Positions 22,187 through 31,495 of a stretch of DNA of 64,000 nucleotides are shown here, in pieces. A model generated the notes under the pieces. The model did no database searches. It was not told where the DNA came from and worked only from the letters and a program-made list of their open reading frames with translations. Position 1 is the first letter of the stretch; each line of letters begins with the position of its first letter. Source of the DNA: Prochlorococcus marinus str. MIT 9314 (GTDB taxonomy: Bacteria; Cyanobacteriota; Cyanobacteriia; PCC-6307; Cyanobiaceae); the NCBI RefSeq assembly GCF_000760035.1, contig NZ_JNAO01000002.1:1-64000 (forward strand), written 5' to 3'. A program made the position numbers and the translations under genes.

Positions 22187-23872
22187 ATGATTATTCCAGC
22201 TAGTAATTTTACTCAAAAATATAATTTTGAATGTAAAACCTCAGATCAGACTTCAGAGAATAACCCATCAAGTAATAAAACATTTCTTAAAAATAACTTT
22301 TTAAATCCCTCAAACGATCATGGTTATTACTGTGCATGCATAGAATGTCGGCCAATAGGAAATGATCATGAAAATTTTATGGCAGACATGCCAGATGACC
22401 CTGCTGAAATAATTTCAGATTTTTCTAGGATGGGGCTCATCAAAAATGAGGCTTATGAAATTGCTGATGCTATTTCAACTGCAGAAATGAGAGATCTTTT
22501 ATTTTATAAAAACGCTTCTAATGGTGATCCATACAAAGAACAATTGCTTAGAGAATTAGCTAAAGAAGCTGGTGGTTTAGATCAAGCATTTCAAGCAGCA
22601 TTTGGACCACAAGCAGGGAAGTTCTTTGCTAATACAAAAGCTTCTTCACCAATGGGTAGAAGACAGTTTTTATCTAGCTTGGCTGCAGGTGCAGCACTTA
22701 TTACAGTTGCTTGTTCTAATCAGAATAAACCTGCTAAACAACCAATCGATGACACTCCAATTAATGTCAATAATTTAGAGAAACAAACTTTAAGAGTTGG
22801 TTTCATACCTATAACTTGTGCCTCTCCCATCATTATGGCGGAACCAATGGGTTTCTATAACAAGTTTGGTATGGATGTAAAAGTTGTCAAAATGCCAAGT
22901 TGGGGTGCAGTAAGAGATTCTGCAATTGCTGGTGAATTAGATGCCTACCATATGCTTGCGCCAATGCCAATTTCCATGACACTTGGATTAGGAACTGCGC
23001 CATTTAGTGTGAAACTAGCAAGTATTGAAAATATAAATGGTCAAGCTATTACTGTTGCTAAACGTCATAAAGGGAAAGTAAATGGTCCTGCTGACATGAA
23101 AGGATTCGTTTTTGGAGTTCCATTCCCATACTCAATGCATAACCTTTTATTGAGATATTATTTAGCCAAAGGTGGTGTTGATCCAGATAAAGACGTTCAG
23201 ATTCGTCCTGTTCCACCACCAGATAGTATTGCGCAATTAGTTGCTGGGGATATCGACGCATATTTAATGCCAGATCCATTTAATCAAAGGGCAGTTTACG
23301 AAGATGCAGGTTTCATACATCTTCTTACTAAAGAATTATGGCCAGGTCATCCATGTTGTGCCTTTGCAGCAGGGGAACCTTGGATTAAAGAACATCCTGA
23401 AACTTTCAGAGCTCTTAATAAATCTATTATTGATGCTGCTGCTTATGTCTCAACTCCTTCTAACAGAAAAGAAGTTGCTAAAGCTATCTCCGGAAGAGGA
23501 TTTCTTAATCAACCTACTGAAGTTGTTGAAGCTGTTCTTACAGGTAAATTTGAAGATGGACTAGGTAAGACTCAAAATGTACCTGATAGAATAGATTTCA
23601 AACCATATCCATGGCAAAGCTTCTCTCACTGGATTCAATCTCAATTAATTCGTTGGGATTTAGGAGGTGCAGTTGCAGCAATTCAAGCAGGCGATTTTAA
23701 CCCTAATAGTGCTTCAATATTTCTAACAGATGAAGCTCAAGCCCTCGAAAGGGAAATGGGAGGTAATCCACCAACAGCAAGATTTAGAAAAGAAATCTTA
23801 GCTTATGATGAATTTGACCCTAGCAATCCAATGAAATACATTAAAGATCAAATTAAGAGGGATGGTTTTTAA
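22187..23872 (+). CDS. cynA: Cyanate/nitrate-type ABC transporter substrate-binding protein CynA
   Basis: 561 residues, about 100 more than usual. Residues about 200-540 are the NrtA/CynA-type binding protein. A twin-arginine signal (Arg158-Arg159-Gln-Phe-Leu) with a lipobox ending at Cys176 lies internally rather than at the N-terminus. The 155 residues before it include Cys49-x-Cys51-x2-Cys54 and His61, then an Asp/Glu-rich helical part. An ATG at 22652 would give a normal Tat lipoprotein, but the whole frame is coding and the long form is taken here. Substrate assigned as cyanate because cynS closes the operon. Probably activated by NtcA through the site at 22118. Confidence 0.88.
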   Translation: MIIPASNFTQKYNFECKTSDQTSENNPSSNKTFLKNNFLNPSNDHGYYCACIECRPIGNDHENFMADMPDDPAEIISDFSRMGLIKNEAYEIADAISTAEMRDLLFYKNASNGDPYKEQLLRELAKEAGGLDQAFQAAFGPQAGKFFANTKASSPMGRRQFLSSLAAGAALITVACSNQNKPAKQPIDDTPINVNNLEKQTLRVGFIPITCASPIIMAEPMGFYNKFGMDVKVVKMPSWGAVRDSAIAGELDAYHMLAPMPISMTLGLGTAPFSVKLASIENINGQAITVAKRHKGKVNGPADMKGFVFGVPFPYSMHNLLLRYYLAKGGVDPDKDVQIRPVPPPDSIAQLVAGDIDAYLMPDPFNQRAVYEDAGFIHLLTKELWPGHPCCAFAAGEPWIKEHPETFRALNKSIIDAAAYVSTPSNRKEVAKAISGRGFLNQPTEVVEAVLTGKFEDGLGKTQNVPDRIDFKPYPWQSFSHWIQSQLIRWDLGGAVAAIQAGDFNPNSASIFLTDEAQALEREMGGNPPTARFRKEILAYDEFDPSNPMKYIKDQIKRDGF

Positions 23873-23941
23873 TAAATAAAAAATTATATTTATTGGTATT
23901 TATTAATACAACAATTTCGAAATTCTAATTAAATAATCTTG

Positions 23942-24727
23942 ATGATGAACAAAGCTATTTCTACAAGGCTTACTTTTGCAGTAGCAATTTTAAGTCTCTT
24001 AATATTTATTATTATCTGGCAAGTAATTGCTCAACAAGGTTTATTAGTAAAAAATTTCCCAGGGTCTTTTAAAACAATAGGATCATTAATCTGGTGGGTA
24101 TCTGATCCATTTTTTGATAATGGTCCAAATGATTTGGGAATTGGAACTAACCTACTTATAAGTTTAAGAAGAGTATTAATTGGCTATAGCTTGGCTGTTT
24201 TAGTAGCTATTCCTTTGGGTGTTCTAATGGGAATGTCAAAGCTAGCTCAGTCTTCTTTAAATCCATATGTGCAACTTTTAAAACCAGTTTCTCCTTTAGC
24301 TTGGCTACCTGTAGGACTTTTTGTTTTTAGAAACTCGGAGATAACAGGAATTTTTGTTATTTTCATCACCAGTATTTGGCCAACTTTAATTAATACTGCT
24401 TTTGGTGTAGCTAGTATTAATCCTGATTATTTGAGAGTTTCTAAATCTTTAGGGGCAAGTAAATCAATAACTATTAGGAGGGTTATTTTACCAGCAATCA
24501 TGCCAAATATTCTTGCAGGGATGAGAATATCTATGGGAACTGCTTGGCTTGTGATTGTTGCTGCAGAAATGCTATTGGGTACAGGAATTGGTTATTTTAT
24601 TTGGAACGAATGGAATAATTTATCTCTTGAAAATATATTTGTTGCAATAATAATTATTGGATTCACAGGATTTATTTTGGATCAATTTTTTGGATTTCTT
24701 CAAGATAAATTCGATTACAGTATATAA
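23942..24727 (+). CDS. cynB: Cyanate ABC transporter permease CynB
   Basis: 261 residues from the ATG at 23942 (a second ATG follows directly). Six membrane helices. The cytoplasmic coupling loop with Ser-Leu-Gly-Ala-Ser-x-x-x-x-Ile-x-x-x-Ile-Leu-Pro near residues 173-188 is the classic binding-protein-dependent permease motif. NrtB/CynB/TauC subfamily. The cynD start is 13 bp after the stop codon. Confidence 0.92.
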   Translation: MMNKAISTRLTFAVAILSLLIFIIIWQVIAQQGLLVKNFPGSFKTIGSLIWWVSDPFFDNGPNDLGIGTNLLISLRRVLIGYSLAVLVAIPLGVLMGMSKLAQSSLNPYVQLLKPVSPLAWLPVGLFVFRNSEITGIFVIFITSIWPTLINTAFGVASINPDYLRVSKSLGASKSITIRRVILPAIMPNILAGMRISMGTAWLVIVAAEMLLGTGIGYFIWNEWNNLSLENIFVAIIIIGFTGFILDQFFGFLQDKFDYSI

Positions 24728-24740
24728 ACCTTTTGATAAA

Positions 24741-25607
24741 ATGATTAAAAAATCATCAAAAACATCTAACTCTAATAAAAATTATTCTCACCTTGAATTA
24801 GTCAATTTAGGTAAGATTTTTTTTAAAGAAAAGAAGTTTCTCGATTTTAGAGCCAAAGGAATCAAGGGCGGATTTGAGGCTATAAAGGACATTAATTTAA
24901 AAATTGAGAAGAACAAATTTGTTTCAATAATAGGTCCCTCAGGTTGTGGCAAGTCAACTTTATTAAATCTAATAGCTGGCTTACAAACTCCAACTGCAGG
25001 AAAAATTCTTATTGATGGTTATTCCATAAAAGGTCCAGGTCCTGATAGAGGAGTCATTTTTCAGAATTATGCGCTGATGCCATGGTTAACAACTATTCAA
25101 AATATTGAGTTTGCCTTAAATACTGTTTTCCCAGCAAAAACAAAACCAGATATTAAAGAAAGAGCTAGAAAATATTTGTCAATGGTTGGGTTAGAAAAAG
25201 CTTCAAATAAATTTCCAAAAGAATTATCTGGAGGGATGAAGCAAAGAGTTGCAATAGCCAGAGCCTTGTCTATAAATCCAAATATGTTGTTAATGGATGA
25301 ACCATTCGGGGCTCTTGATGCATTAACCAGATCCTATTTGCAAGATGAATTATTATCCATTTGGAGAAAAAATAAAGTAACCGTTGTATTAATTACTCAT
25401 AGTATTGAAGAAGCCTTGCTTTTGTCTGACAAGATTGTTTTAATGTCAAGCGGTCCCTCTGCCACAATTTCTGAGGAAATTTCTGTTGATTTGGAAAGAC
25501 CCCGCGATAGGCAAAAGATTGAACAAGACCCTAATTATTTAAAAATAAAATTGCGTTTGGAAAAACATTTATTAAGAGAAACAAGAGCTGTAGAAGAGGT
25601 TTCTTAA
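24741..25607 (+). CDS. cynD: Cyanate ABC transporter ATPase CynD
   Basis: 288 residues from the ATG at 24741; the frame is open further upstream into cynB but the upstream part is not family-like. Walker A Gly-Pro-Ser-Gly-Cys-Gly-Lys-Ser-Thr, signature Leu-Ser-Gly-Gly-Met-Lys-Gln-Arg and Walker B Met-Leu-Leu-Met-Asp-Glu-Pro are present in order. NrtD/CynD/TauB type, powers cyanate uptake through CynB. Confidence 0.92.
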   Translation: MIKKSSKTSNSNKNYSHLELVNLGKIFFKEKKFLDFRAKGIKGGFEAIKDINLKIEKNKFVSIIGPSGCGKSTLLNLIAGLQTPTAGKILIDGYSIKGPGPDRGVIFQNYALMPWLTTIQNIEFALNTVFPAKTKPDIKERARKYLSMVGLEKASNKFPKELSGGMKQRVAIARALSINPNMLLMDEPFGALDALTRSYLQDELLSIWRKNKVTVVLITHSIEEALLLSDKIVLMSSGPSATISEEISVDLERPRDRQKIEQDPNYLKIKLRLEKHLLRETRAVEEVS

Positions 25608-25642
25608 ACTTCTTCTGCAATTATAAAAATCAAAAATTTATC

Positions 25643-26086
25643 ATGACTTTACCCTCATTTACAAAAGTACTATTAAAAGCAAAAAAAGAAAAAAAATTAT
25701 CCTTTGAAGATTTAGGTAAATTGATTAATAGAGACGAAGTCTGGGTTGCTAGCTTATTTTATGGGCAAGCTACAGCTTCTCAAGGAGAATCTAATATTTT
25801 AATTAATGCTCTTGATCTACAATCAGAAATAGAAGATCAATTAACAACACCGCCAGTAAAAGGCTGCCTAGATCCTGTTGTTCCTACAGATCCTCTTATT
25901 TACAGATTTTATGAAATAATGCAAGTATATGGGCTACCAATGAAAGATGTAATACAAGAAAAGTTTGGTGATGGAATCATGAGTGCAATTGACTTTTCAA
26001 TTGAAGTTGATAAGGTTGAAGATCCAAAAGGGGATAGGGTCTTGGTAAAAATGTGTGGTAAATTCTTGCCCTATAAAAAGTGGTAA
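25643..26086 (+). CDS. cynS: Cyanase (cyanate hydratase)
   Basis: 147 residues. Converts cyanate plus bicarbonate to carbamate and CO2, so giving ammonia. The three catalytic residues are present as Arg88 and Glu91 in Tyr-Arg-Phe-Tyr-Glu and Ser114 in Gly-Ile-Met-Ser-Ala-Ile. The N-terminal helical domain is complete. Normal length. It closes the cynABDS cluster 35 bp after cynD, supplying the intracellular sink for imported cyanate. Confidence 0.97.
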   Translation: MTLPSFTKVLLKAKKEKKLSFEDLGKLINRDEVWVASLFYGQATASQGESNILINALDLQSEIEDQLTTPPVKGCLDPVVPTDPLIYRFYEIMQVYGLPMKDVIQEKFGDGIMSAIDFSIEVDKVEDPKGDRVLVKMCGKFLPYKKW

Positions 26087-26127
26087 GTAATTTCGTTCGT
26101 TTTTTAGAAATATAAACCAATCATTGA

Positions 26128-26319
26128 TCAATCATCATTTTCGTTAAGTTTGAGAGTTTTATTTATTTCACTCTCGAATTCCTTAGAAGCAGATTGTAAA
26201 CCTTTTATGGTTTTACCAATGGTTTTCCCAAGTTGAGGCAAACGTTTTGGCCCAAAAATTAGTAATGCAAGTACAACAATTACAGCGATTTCTGGTATCC
26301 CAATCCCAAAAAAGTTCAT
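26128..26319 (-). CDS. tatA: Sec-independent translocase subunit TatA
   Basis: 63 residues: short periplasmic start, one helix (8-20), Phe-Gly-Pro-Lys-Arg-Leu-Pro hinge, amphipathic helix (about 29-45) and acidic tail. Forms the Tat pore for folded proteins such as the CynA-type lipoprotein next door. Convergent with cynS. Its upstream region carries a 16-nt element also found at 8363-8378. Confidence 0.92.
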   Translation of the reverse strand: MNFFGIGIPEIAVIVVLALLIFGPKRLPQLGKTIGKTIKGLQSASKEFESEINKTLKLNENDD

Positions 26320-26355
26320 TAAAAATTCAATATATTTTTAACTATAAAAAGTTTT

Positions 26356-26371
26356 TCTTCTGCTAAAAGTA
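26356..26371 (-). promoter_or_regulatory. 16-nt element shared with 8363-8378
   Basis: TCTTCTGCTAAAAGTA on the plus strand, exactly as upstream of the secreted cysteine protein at 8124-8309, and in the same orientation relative to the downstream minus-strand gene (37 bp before the tatA start). Possibly a -10/start-site segment or a common leader element. Confidence 0.4.
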
Positions 26372-26412
26372 ACTAAAGTCACACATTAATTTTTTTAATC
26401 AATTTACCTACA

Positions 26413-26736
26413 ATGGAAAGAAGTTGGGATCCCTATTATAAATATTTCAAAGAATTTGAATTTAATCTTTTTGAGATTTTTATATTTTTAGAATTTCAAC
26501 AAGAAATTATTGACTTAGGTTATGTCGGACAAAGTCAAATCAACCAAAATGTTCTTAATCCTGGCCAGTTTTGTGTTGTCGATGGATTTATAAAGATAGT
26601 TCATGATTTACCAAAATTCTTGCATGATGAAAAATTTAAAAATAATTTGGATATAGAAAAATGGAAAATAGATTCTTATAATTTGCTTTCTTTAGATATA
26701 AAGTGGATAAAAAAATCATCAATTAAAATCATTTAA
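26413..26736 (+). CDS. Hypothetical soluble protein
   Basis: 107 residues, acidic and aromatic-rich (Phe, Tyr, Trp), no signal or membrane helix. ATG at 26413 is the first start. No family recognised. Lies alone between tatA and the small secreted gene at 26879. Confidence 0.5.
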   Translation: MERSWDPYYKYFKEFEFNLFEIFIFLEFQQEIIDLGYVGQSQINQNVLNPGQFCVVDGFIKIVHDLPKFLHDEKFKNNLDIEKWKIDSYNLLSLDIKWIKKSSIKII

Positions 26737-26825
26737 TGCTTAAAAATATTTATTTTAAATTTTAATATTAGAATATAATTTTTAATTTCTAAATATTACT
26801 TAAGAAATAGTATCTACTTTACAAT

Positions 26826-26838
26826 AATGATAATCATC
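26826..26838. promoter_or_regulatory. Partial Fur/Zur-type palindrome
   Basis: AATGATAATCATC is the core of a Fur/Zur box, but the outer arms are degraded. It lies downstream of both flanking genes, so no regulated promoter is apparent. It may be a chance match in AT-rich DNA. Confidence 0.25.
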
Positions 26839-26878
26839 AAAGATCCAATTAAAAAAAATTTGGAAAATTTTTAAGTGA

Positions 26879-27100
26879 TCATCCTCTGCAAAGAGATTTA
26901 TTTAAACAAGAATTTTTACTCTCAATATTTATTTGATCATCAATATTTTTTAATTTGTTTTTATTATTTATTACTTTAACTTTTTGCCCACAATGTTCTT
27001 TGCAACCACCATTAAATAAATTATGTGCATACAAATTGGAAATGTTTGTAAGTAGTAATAGAAAAATTATTTTATAAAATTGATAAAAATAAGACTTCAT
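26879..27100 (-). CDS. Small secreted cysteine-rich protein
   Basis: 73 residues. Signal peptide to about 25, then Phe-Asn-Gly-Gly-Cys-Lys-Glu-His-Cys and two further cysteines near the end. Same plan as the protein at 8124-8309 (Gly-Gly-Cys after the signal, charged tail, late cysteines). Probably periplasmic, possibly metal or disulphide linked. Unknown function. Confidence 0.55.
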   Translation of the reverse strand: MKSYFYQFYKIIFLLLLTNISNLYAHNLFNGGCKEHCGQKVKVINNKNKLKNIDDQINIESKNSCLNKSLCRG

Positions 27101-27144
27101 TTTTTATTATGATTTTCCCAGAATTGGTAAATAAATAATATCAA

Positions 27145-27381
27145 TTAATTCCAAGGAGTGTTTATAAGACCCCAGATATCGAAGAAGAAAAATAAAACTG
27201 CAATAACGACAAGATCCCATGCTCTTTCCCTAAAAGCCCAAGGCGCAATAAAAACTTCCCCAAGTCCATGAAGTGCCGCCCCTACTGGTAGATGATCAAG
27301 AACCAGCAAACTGTGAGAGAGAATAAAAAGAAAGCTAGCGAAATATCTAAAAAAAACAAATTGCCAATTATTAGAACTCAT
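27145..27381 (-). CDS. Small multi-helix membrane protein
   Basis: 78 residues with two or three hydrophobic segments, Trp/Phe/His-rich. It looks conserved in type (Leu-His-Gly-Leu-Gly-Glu-Val-Phe; Trp-Asp-Leu) rather than random. Function unknown. Confidence 0.55.
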   Translation of the reverse strand: MSSNNWQFVFFRYFASFLFILSHSLLVLDHLPVGAALHGLGEVFIAPWAFRERAWDLVVIAVLFFFFDIWGLINTPWN

Positions 27382-27509
27382 GCATTTTAGATTTTTAAGA
27401 AATATACTTCAATGATCAAAATAATGATATAGATCGAGTAAAGAGATATTATTTTTGGTAGCTATAAATACGAATAAAGATATAAAGCTAAAGTAAAAGT
27501 TACTAAACG

Positions 27510-28952
27510 ATGAAATATATGTTTTCAAGTTATCAGCCTAAAAATAGTTTTGATGAATATTTTAAGGATAATGTTAACTCTGCTAGAGAAATATTGATTC
27601 CACTTCTTTCATCTTTAGATAATATGGGTCTTGAGGAATTAAACAGGAATCATTCTGCAGCAAAAAAATTATTATTAAGACATGGTGCAACTTTTAGATT
27701 AAATGATACTGGTTTAAAAGGTACTGAGAGAATATTACCTTTTGATCCACTTCCTAGAATAATTAGTAGAGATGATTGGGTAACTTTAGAAAAAGGGCTA
27801 AAACAAAGGCTTGAGGCAATTGATTTATTCCTAGATGATATTTATAATTCCCAAAAAATAATTAATGATGGAATAATTCCAAGAGAATTAATAGAGAGTT
27901 CAGAAGGTTGGAGACCTCAAATGATAGGCTTCAAACCGCCATTAAATAAATGGTGTCAAATTTCAGGACTTGATTTAATAAGGGACAGAAAAGGAGATTG
28001 GCATGTTTTAGAAGATAATTTAAGGTGCCCTTCTGGGGTTGCTTATTTTTTAGAAAATAGATTAGTTATGAAAAATATTTTTCCTAATCTTTTCTCTGGA
28101 AGAATAGTAAAACCAATTGATGAATATCCATCATATCTTTTAAAAACTCTTCAAGAACTTGCAGTATGGACAGATACTCCCAAGATAGTTCTACTTACTC
28201 CTGGAATTTTTAATAGTGCTTATTTTGAACATAGTTATTTAGCTCAAGAAATGGGCATCCAACTAGTTCAGGGTCATGACTTAGTTTGTAATGATGATTA
28301 TGTATATTTAAAAACTACCTCTGGATTAAAAAGAGTAGATGTCATTTACAGAAGAATTGATGATGATTTCCTAGATCCTCTTAATTTCAGAAAAGATTCC
28401 TGCCTTGGTGTTAGCGGATTACTTGATGTTTTTAAGGCAGGTCATGTTGCTTTGGCAAATGCGCCTGGGACTGGAATAGCAGATGACAAAATGATTTATT
28501 CATTTGTTCCAAAAATGATTAAATATTATCTTGATGAAGAAATTATTATTAAAAATGTAGAAACGTATATTTGTCATTACCAAAAGGATCGAGATTATGT
28601 CCTTGAGAATTTACCAAAACTTGTTGTTAAGTCTGTCGCAGAAGCCGGGGGTTATGGAATGTTAATTGGACCTCACTCAACAACAAGTGAGATAGAAGAA
28701 TTTGCCAATAAAATTAAAAAAAATCCTAGAAATTTCATAGCACAACCAACCTTAGAATTATCTACTGTGCCATCGTTATGTGATGGAGAACTCTATCCAT
28801 GTCATGTTGATTTAAGACCATATATCTTGAGAGGGAAAGATTCATGGGTAAGCCCTGGTGGGCTTACGAGGGTAGCATTAAAAAAAGGATCATTAGTCGT
28901 CAATTCTTCTCAAGGCGGAGGATGCAAAGATACATGGGTTGTAGGTAAATAA
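27510..28952 (+). CDS. Circularly permuted ATP-grasp protein (DUF404/DUF407 type)
   Basis: 480 residues. It has the arrangement of circularly permuted ATP-grasp enzymes: an N-terminal Arg-His-Gly-Ala-Thr-Phe region, Asn-Leu-Arg-Cys-Pro-Ser-Gly-Val (about 171-178) and the nucleotide part with Asp-Pro-Leu-Asn-Phe-Arg. A late Lys-Ser-Val-Ala-Glu-Ala-Gly-Gly-Tyr-Gly-Met motif binds ATP. The family is predicted to form amide or peptide bonds. The next two genes (alpha-E and transglutaminase-like) follow without gaps; the trio is a known conserved cluster with unsettled product. Confidence 0.88.
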   Translation: MKYMFSSYQPKNSFDEYFKDNVNSAREILIPLLSSLDNMGLEELNRNHSAAKKLLLRHGATFRLNDTGLKGTERILPFDPLPRIISRDDWVTLEKGLKQRLEAIDLFLDDIYNSQKIINDGIIPRELIESSEGWRPQMIGFKPPLNKWCQISGLDLIRDRKGDWHVLEDNLRCPSGVAYFLENRLVMKNIFPNLFSGRIVKPIDEYPSYLLKTLQELAVWTDTPKIVLLTPGIFNSAYFEHSYLAQEMGIQLVQGHDLVCNDDYVYLKTTSGLKRVDVIYRRIDDDFLDPLNFRKDSCLGVSGLLDVFKAGHVALANAPGTGIADDKMIYSFVPKMIKYYLDEEIIIKNVETYICHYQKDRDYVLENLPKLVVKSVAEAGGYGMLIGPHSTTSEIEEFANKIKKNPRNFIAQPTLELSTVPSLCDGELYPCHVDLRPYILRGKDSWVSPGGLTRVALKKGSLVVNSSQGGGCKDTWVVGK

Positions 28953-28953
28953 T

Positions 28954-29895
28954 ATGCTTTTAAGTCGTGTAGCAGAATCTCTTTATTGGATCAATCGTTA
29001 TTTAGAACGTGCAGAAAACATATCTCGTTTCGTGGAAGTAAGTGAAGCTATGTCATTAGATTGTCCGCCAGGAAGTGCAGAACCTTGGCTCCCGTTAATT
29101 GATGCTTCGAGTGATAGAGAATCTTTTGATAAAAGATTCCCAGAGAAAAAACCCGATGACGTTATTAATTTTTTAATAAGAGATCGTTTAAACCCAAATA
29201 GCATAATTTCTTGCATTCAAATGGCAAGAGAAAATGCAAGACAAATCAGAGATGTCATGACCACAGAAATGTGGGAACAGATTAATATTTTATATTGGAA
29301 TATGCAAGAAGGAGAAGCAATATGGAATAAACCAAGACAAGAACAATTAAGTGAAATAAGGAGGGAATGTCAGCTTTTTTATGGAATTACAGATGCGACT
29401 CTAAGCAAAGATCTTGCCTGGAGATTTAGCATTCTTGGAAGATTAATCGAAAGAGCTGACAAAACATCAAGAATTTTAGATGTGAAATATTATTTACTCC
29501 TTCCCAGCTTAGATGAACTTGGAGGAGTTCTTGATGAGTTGCAATGGATAGCACTTTTACGTTCAGCTGGAGCTTATCAAATGTTTAGGAAAGCAGAGCA
29601 AAATTCTATAAAGCCTAATTCAGTTGCAAGATTTCTTTTACTTGATCCAATTTTTCCGAGATCAGTAAGATACTGTCTTGATGGGATAAGCAATACTCTT
29701 AAAACAATTGATACCTCTCCTTCAACTGAAAATCCTTCAGAACTAGAATGCATGAGAGGTTTGCTTAAAGCAAAGTGGAGTTATATCAGAATTGAAGATA
29801 TAATCAATAATGGTTTACATGAGGCAATCGATTCATTGCAAATGGATTTAAATAAATTAAACGAACTCATTCAAGAAAAATATTTTATTAATTAA
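28954..29895 (+). CDS. Alpha-E domain protein (DUF403)
   Basis: 313 residues, nearly all helical. The opening Met-Leu-Leu-Ser-Arg-Val-Ala-Glu-Ser-Leu-Tyr-Trp-(Ile/Met)-Asn-Arg-Tyr-Leu-Glu-Arg-Ala-Glu-Asn is the alpha-E signature. The Glu-rich helices are thought to hold a metal or substrate for the partner ATP-grasp enzyme. It starts 1 bp after the upstream gene. Confidence 0.88.
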   Translation: MLLSRVAESLYWINRYLERAENISRFVEVSEAMSLDCPPGSAEPWLPLIDASSDRESFDKRFPEKKPDDVINFLIRDRLNPNSIISCIQMARENARQIRDVMTTEMWEQINILYWNMQEGEAIWNKPRQEQLSEIRRECQLFYGITDATLSKDLAWRFSILGRLIERADKTSRILDVKYYLLLPSLDELGGVLDELQWIALLRSAGAYQMFRKAEQNSIKPNSVARFLLLDPIFPRSVRYCLDGISNTLKTIDTSPSTENPSELECMRGLLKAKWSYIRIEDIINNGLHEAIDSLQMDLNKLNELIQEKYFIN

Positions 29896-29906
29896 TAAGT
29901 TTATTA

Positions 29907-30764
29907 ATGAGAATTAAATACCTTCACAAACTTGAATATAAATACGAAGACCCTGTTCAATTAGGCGAGCATAGATTATGTATAAAGCCAAGGTCAAATG
30001 GATTCCAAAAGCTAAAGAATTTTGAATTAAAAATAACTCCAGAACCAGAAATTATTTATCCATTACTTGCTGCCAGCGGAGAAGAGATTAATAGAATCAG
30101 ATTCAATGGATTAACAGATAATTTAACTATTGAATCAATCAGCGAAGTTGAAACTATTAAACATCCAAACATCATTGATGGAGTGAAAAATAGAGATTTA
30201 ACATTACCTTTTTGTAGAAGCATTATTAACAGAGATCTACAGGGAGCATTAGAGGGGTGGATGCCAAATGGACAACACGATCCCTCTGCTGTAGAACTTG
30301 CCCAAGAAGCCTTAGCAGGAAGCATTAATAACGCATTATCATTTACATACCAACTAATAGAAATTATTCAAGATCGGGTTAAATATACCAAAAGACATAC
30401 TGGTCCAGCATGGCCGGCTAGCAGAACGCTAAGAGAACGTATAGGTTCATGCAGAGATTTAGCAATGCTAATGGTTGAAGCTTGCAGGTCTATAGGTATC
30501 CCAAGTAGGTTTGTAAGTGGTTATCATTTTGAAGATCCATTACCCTCTGAGTTGGATTTACACGCTTGGGCTGAATTATATATTCCAGGTGCTGGTTGGA
30601 GAGGTTTTGATCCAAGCGGAAAAGGATTAATAGATGATAGATATTTAACATTGGTATCCTCTTCAAAATCTAATTTAACCTCTGTAATTAAAGGAAATTT
30701 TATAGGAAAAAATAATTTAGAAAATACTTTATCCTGGGAAATCAAACCTCTTGAAATTAAATAA
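29907..30764 (+). CDS. Transglutaminase-like cysteine protease family protein
   Basis: 285 residues. An N-terminal beta domain (Tyr-x-Tyr-Glu-Asp-Pro-Val near residue 10) is followed by the transglutaminase core. The catalytic Cys is in Gly-Ser-Cys-Arg-Asp (near 181), the His in Leu-His-Ala-Trp (near 218) and the Asp in Phe-Asp-Pro-Ser (near 235). Cytoplasmic; 11 bp after the alpha-E gene. Usually a peptidase, so it may trim the product of the ATP-grasp enzyme. Confidence 0.88.
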   Translation: MRIKYLHKLEYKYEDPVQLGEHRLCIKPRSNGFQKLKNFELKITPEPEIIYPLLAASGEEINRIRFNGLTDNLTIESISEVETIKHPNIIDGVKNRDLTLPFCRSIINRDLQGALEGWMPNGQHDPSAVELAQEALAGSINNALSFTYQLIEIIQDRVKYTKRHTGPAWPASRTLRERIGSCRDLAMLMVEACRSIGIPSRFVSGYHFEDPLPSELDLHAWAELYIPGAGWRGFDPSGKGLIDDRYLTLVSSSKSNLTSVIKGNFIGKNNLENTLSWEIKPLEIK

Positions 30765-30890
30765 ACACTAAATTTTTAATCTTTTAATATAACAAAAAAA
30801 TATAAATAATAATATGTTTCTTTTTTAGTGTTAATTGATACGTTCTTGGATATATATATCTGTTTTCATTTGTGTAATCTTTAAAGAAAA

Positions 30891-31412
30891 TTGAACTCAA
30901 GTTTAGAAATTCCAGTTATCAAATCAAACAAATCGAAAATGTTTGAATTGATAAGTTATGAAAAATTTCGCGATACAAAAGATGTAAGATTTTTTGATAT
31001 TAGTGTTAATGAATCAAACTATAGAGATCTAGTTATTCACAGCGGGCCTGCAGTTAGTCCTCCAAATGATGAAGAATTTAAGAATTGGCAATTTTACATA
31101 CATCACAATCAAGAAGATAATCTACTGGCTATCTCAGGGGGAAGAACATTTTTTCTTGTCAATTTTGGCTGGGATTATCCTTTTTATAAAGTTAGATTAG
31201 AATCTTGCGGATACATTTTAAGAATACCTAGAGGAACTTTTCATAGATCAGTATCTGACGAAAACGGTTCCATAGTTTTAAATCAAGCTATAAGAGATAA
31301 AGAAGGTACAGTTGAATCTGAATTCAAGGTTACGAATAGCAGAGATAACAAAAAACTTCTAGATTGTATAACTAATTTAGAGCCTAGATTCAAAATTTAT
31401 AGTGTTAAATAA
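30891..31412 (+). CDS. Cupin-like hypothetical protein
   Basis: 173 residues from a TTG at 30891; the ATG at 30939 (157 residues) is the alternative and perhaps the better start. Beta-rich, with Gly-Gly-Arg-Thr-Phe-Phe-Leu-Val-Asn, Ile-Pro-Arg-Gly-Thr-Phe-His-Arg-Ser and regular strand spacing as in small cupins. The His in the second motif would be a metal ligand. Substrate unknown. Lies 126 bp after the transglutaminase gene. Confidence 0.55.
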   Translation: MNSSLEIPVIKSNKSKMFELISYEKFRDTKDVRFFDISVNESNYRDLVIHSGPAVSPPNDEEFKNWQFYIHHNQEDNLLAISGGRTFFLVNFGWDYPFYKVRLESCGYILRIPRGTFHRSVSDENGSIVLNQAIRDKEGTVESEFKVTNSRDNKKLLDCITNLEPRFKIYSVK

Positions 31413-31495
31413 TTTTAAAAAGGAGTTCCAAATTTAGTCATCAATTTTAAAAATTATCTAATTGTTATAAAATAATAATATTCGAATTCTCTAGT

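Noticed and set aside
24657-24740. Upstream extension of CynD into cynB
   Set aside because: The extra residues are not family-like and lie inside the cynB coding sequence; the ATG at 24741 is natural.
26826-26838. Functional Fur/Zur box
   Set aside because: No gene starts downstream in either direction within a useful distance and the outer arms are degraded.
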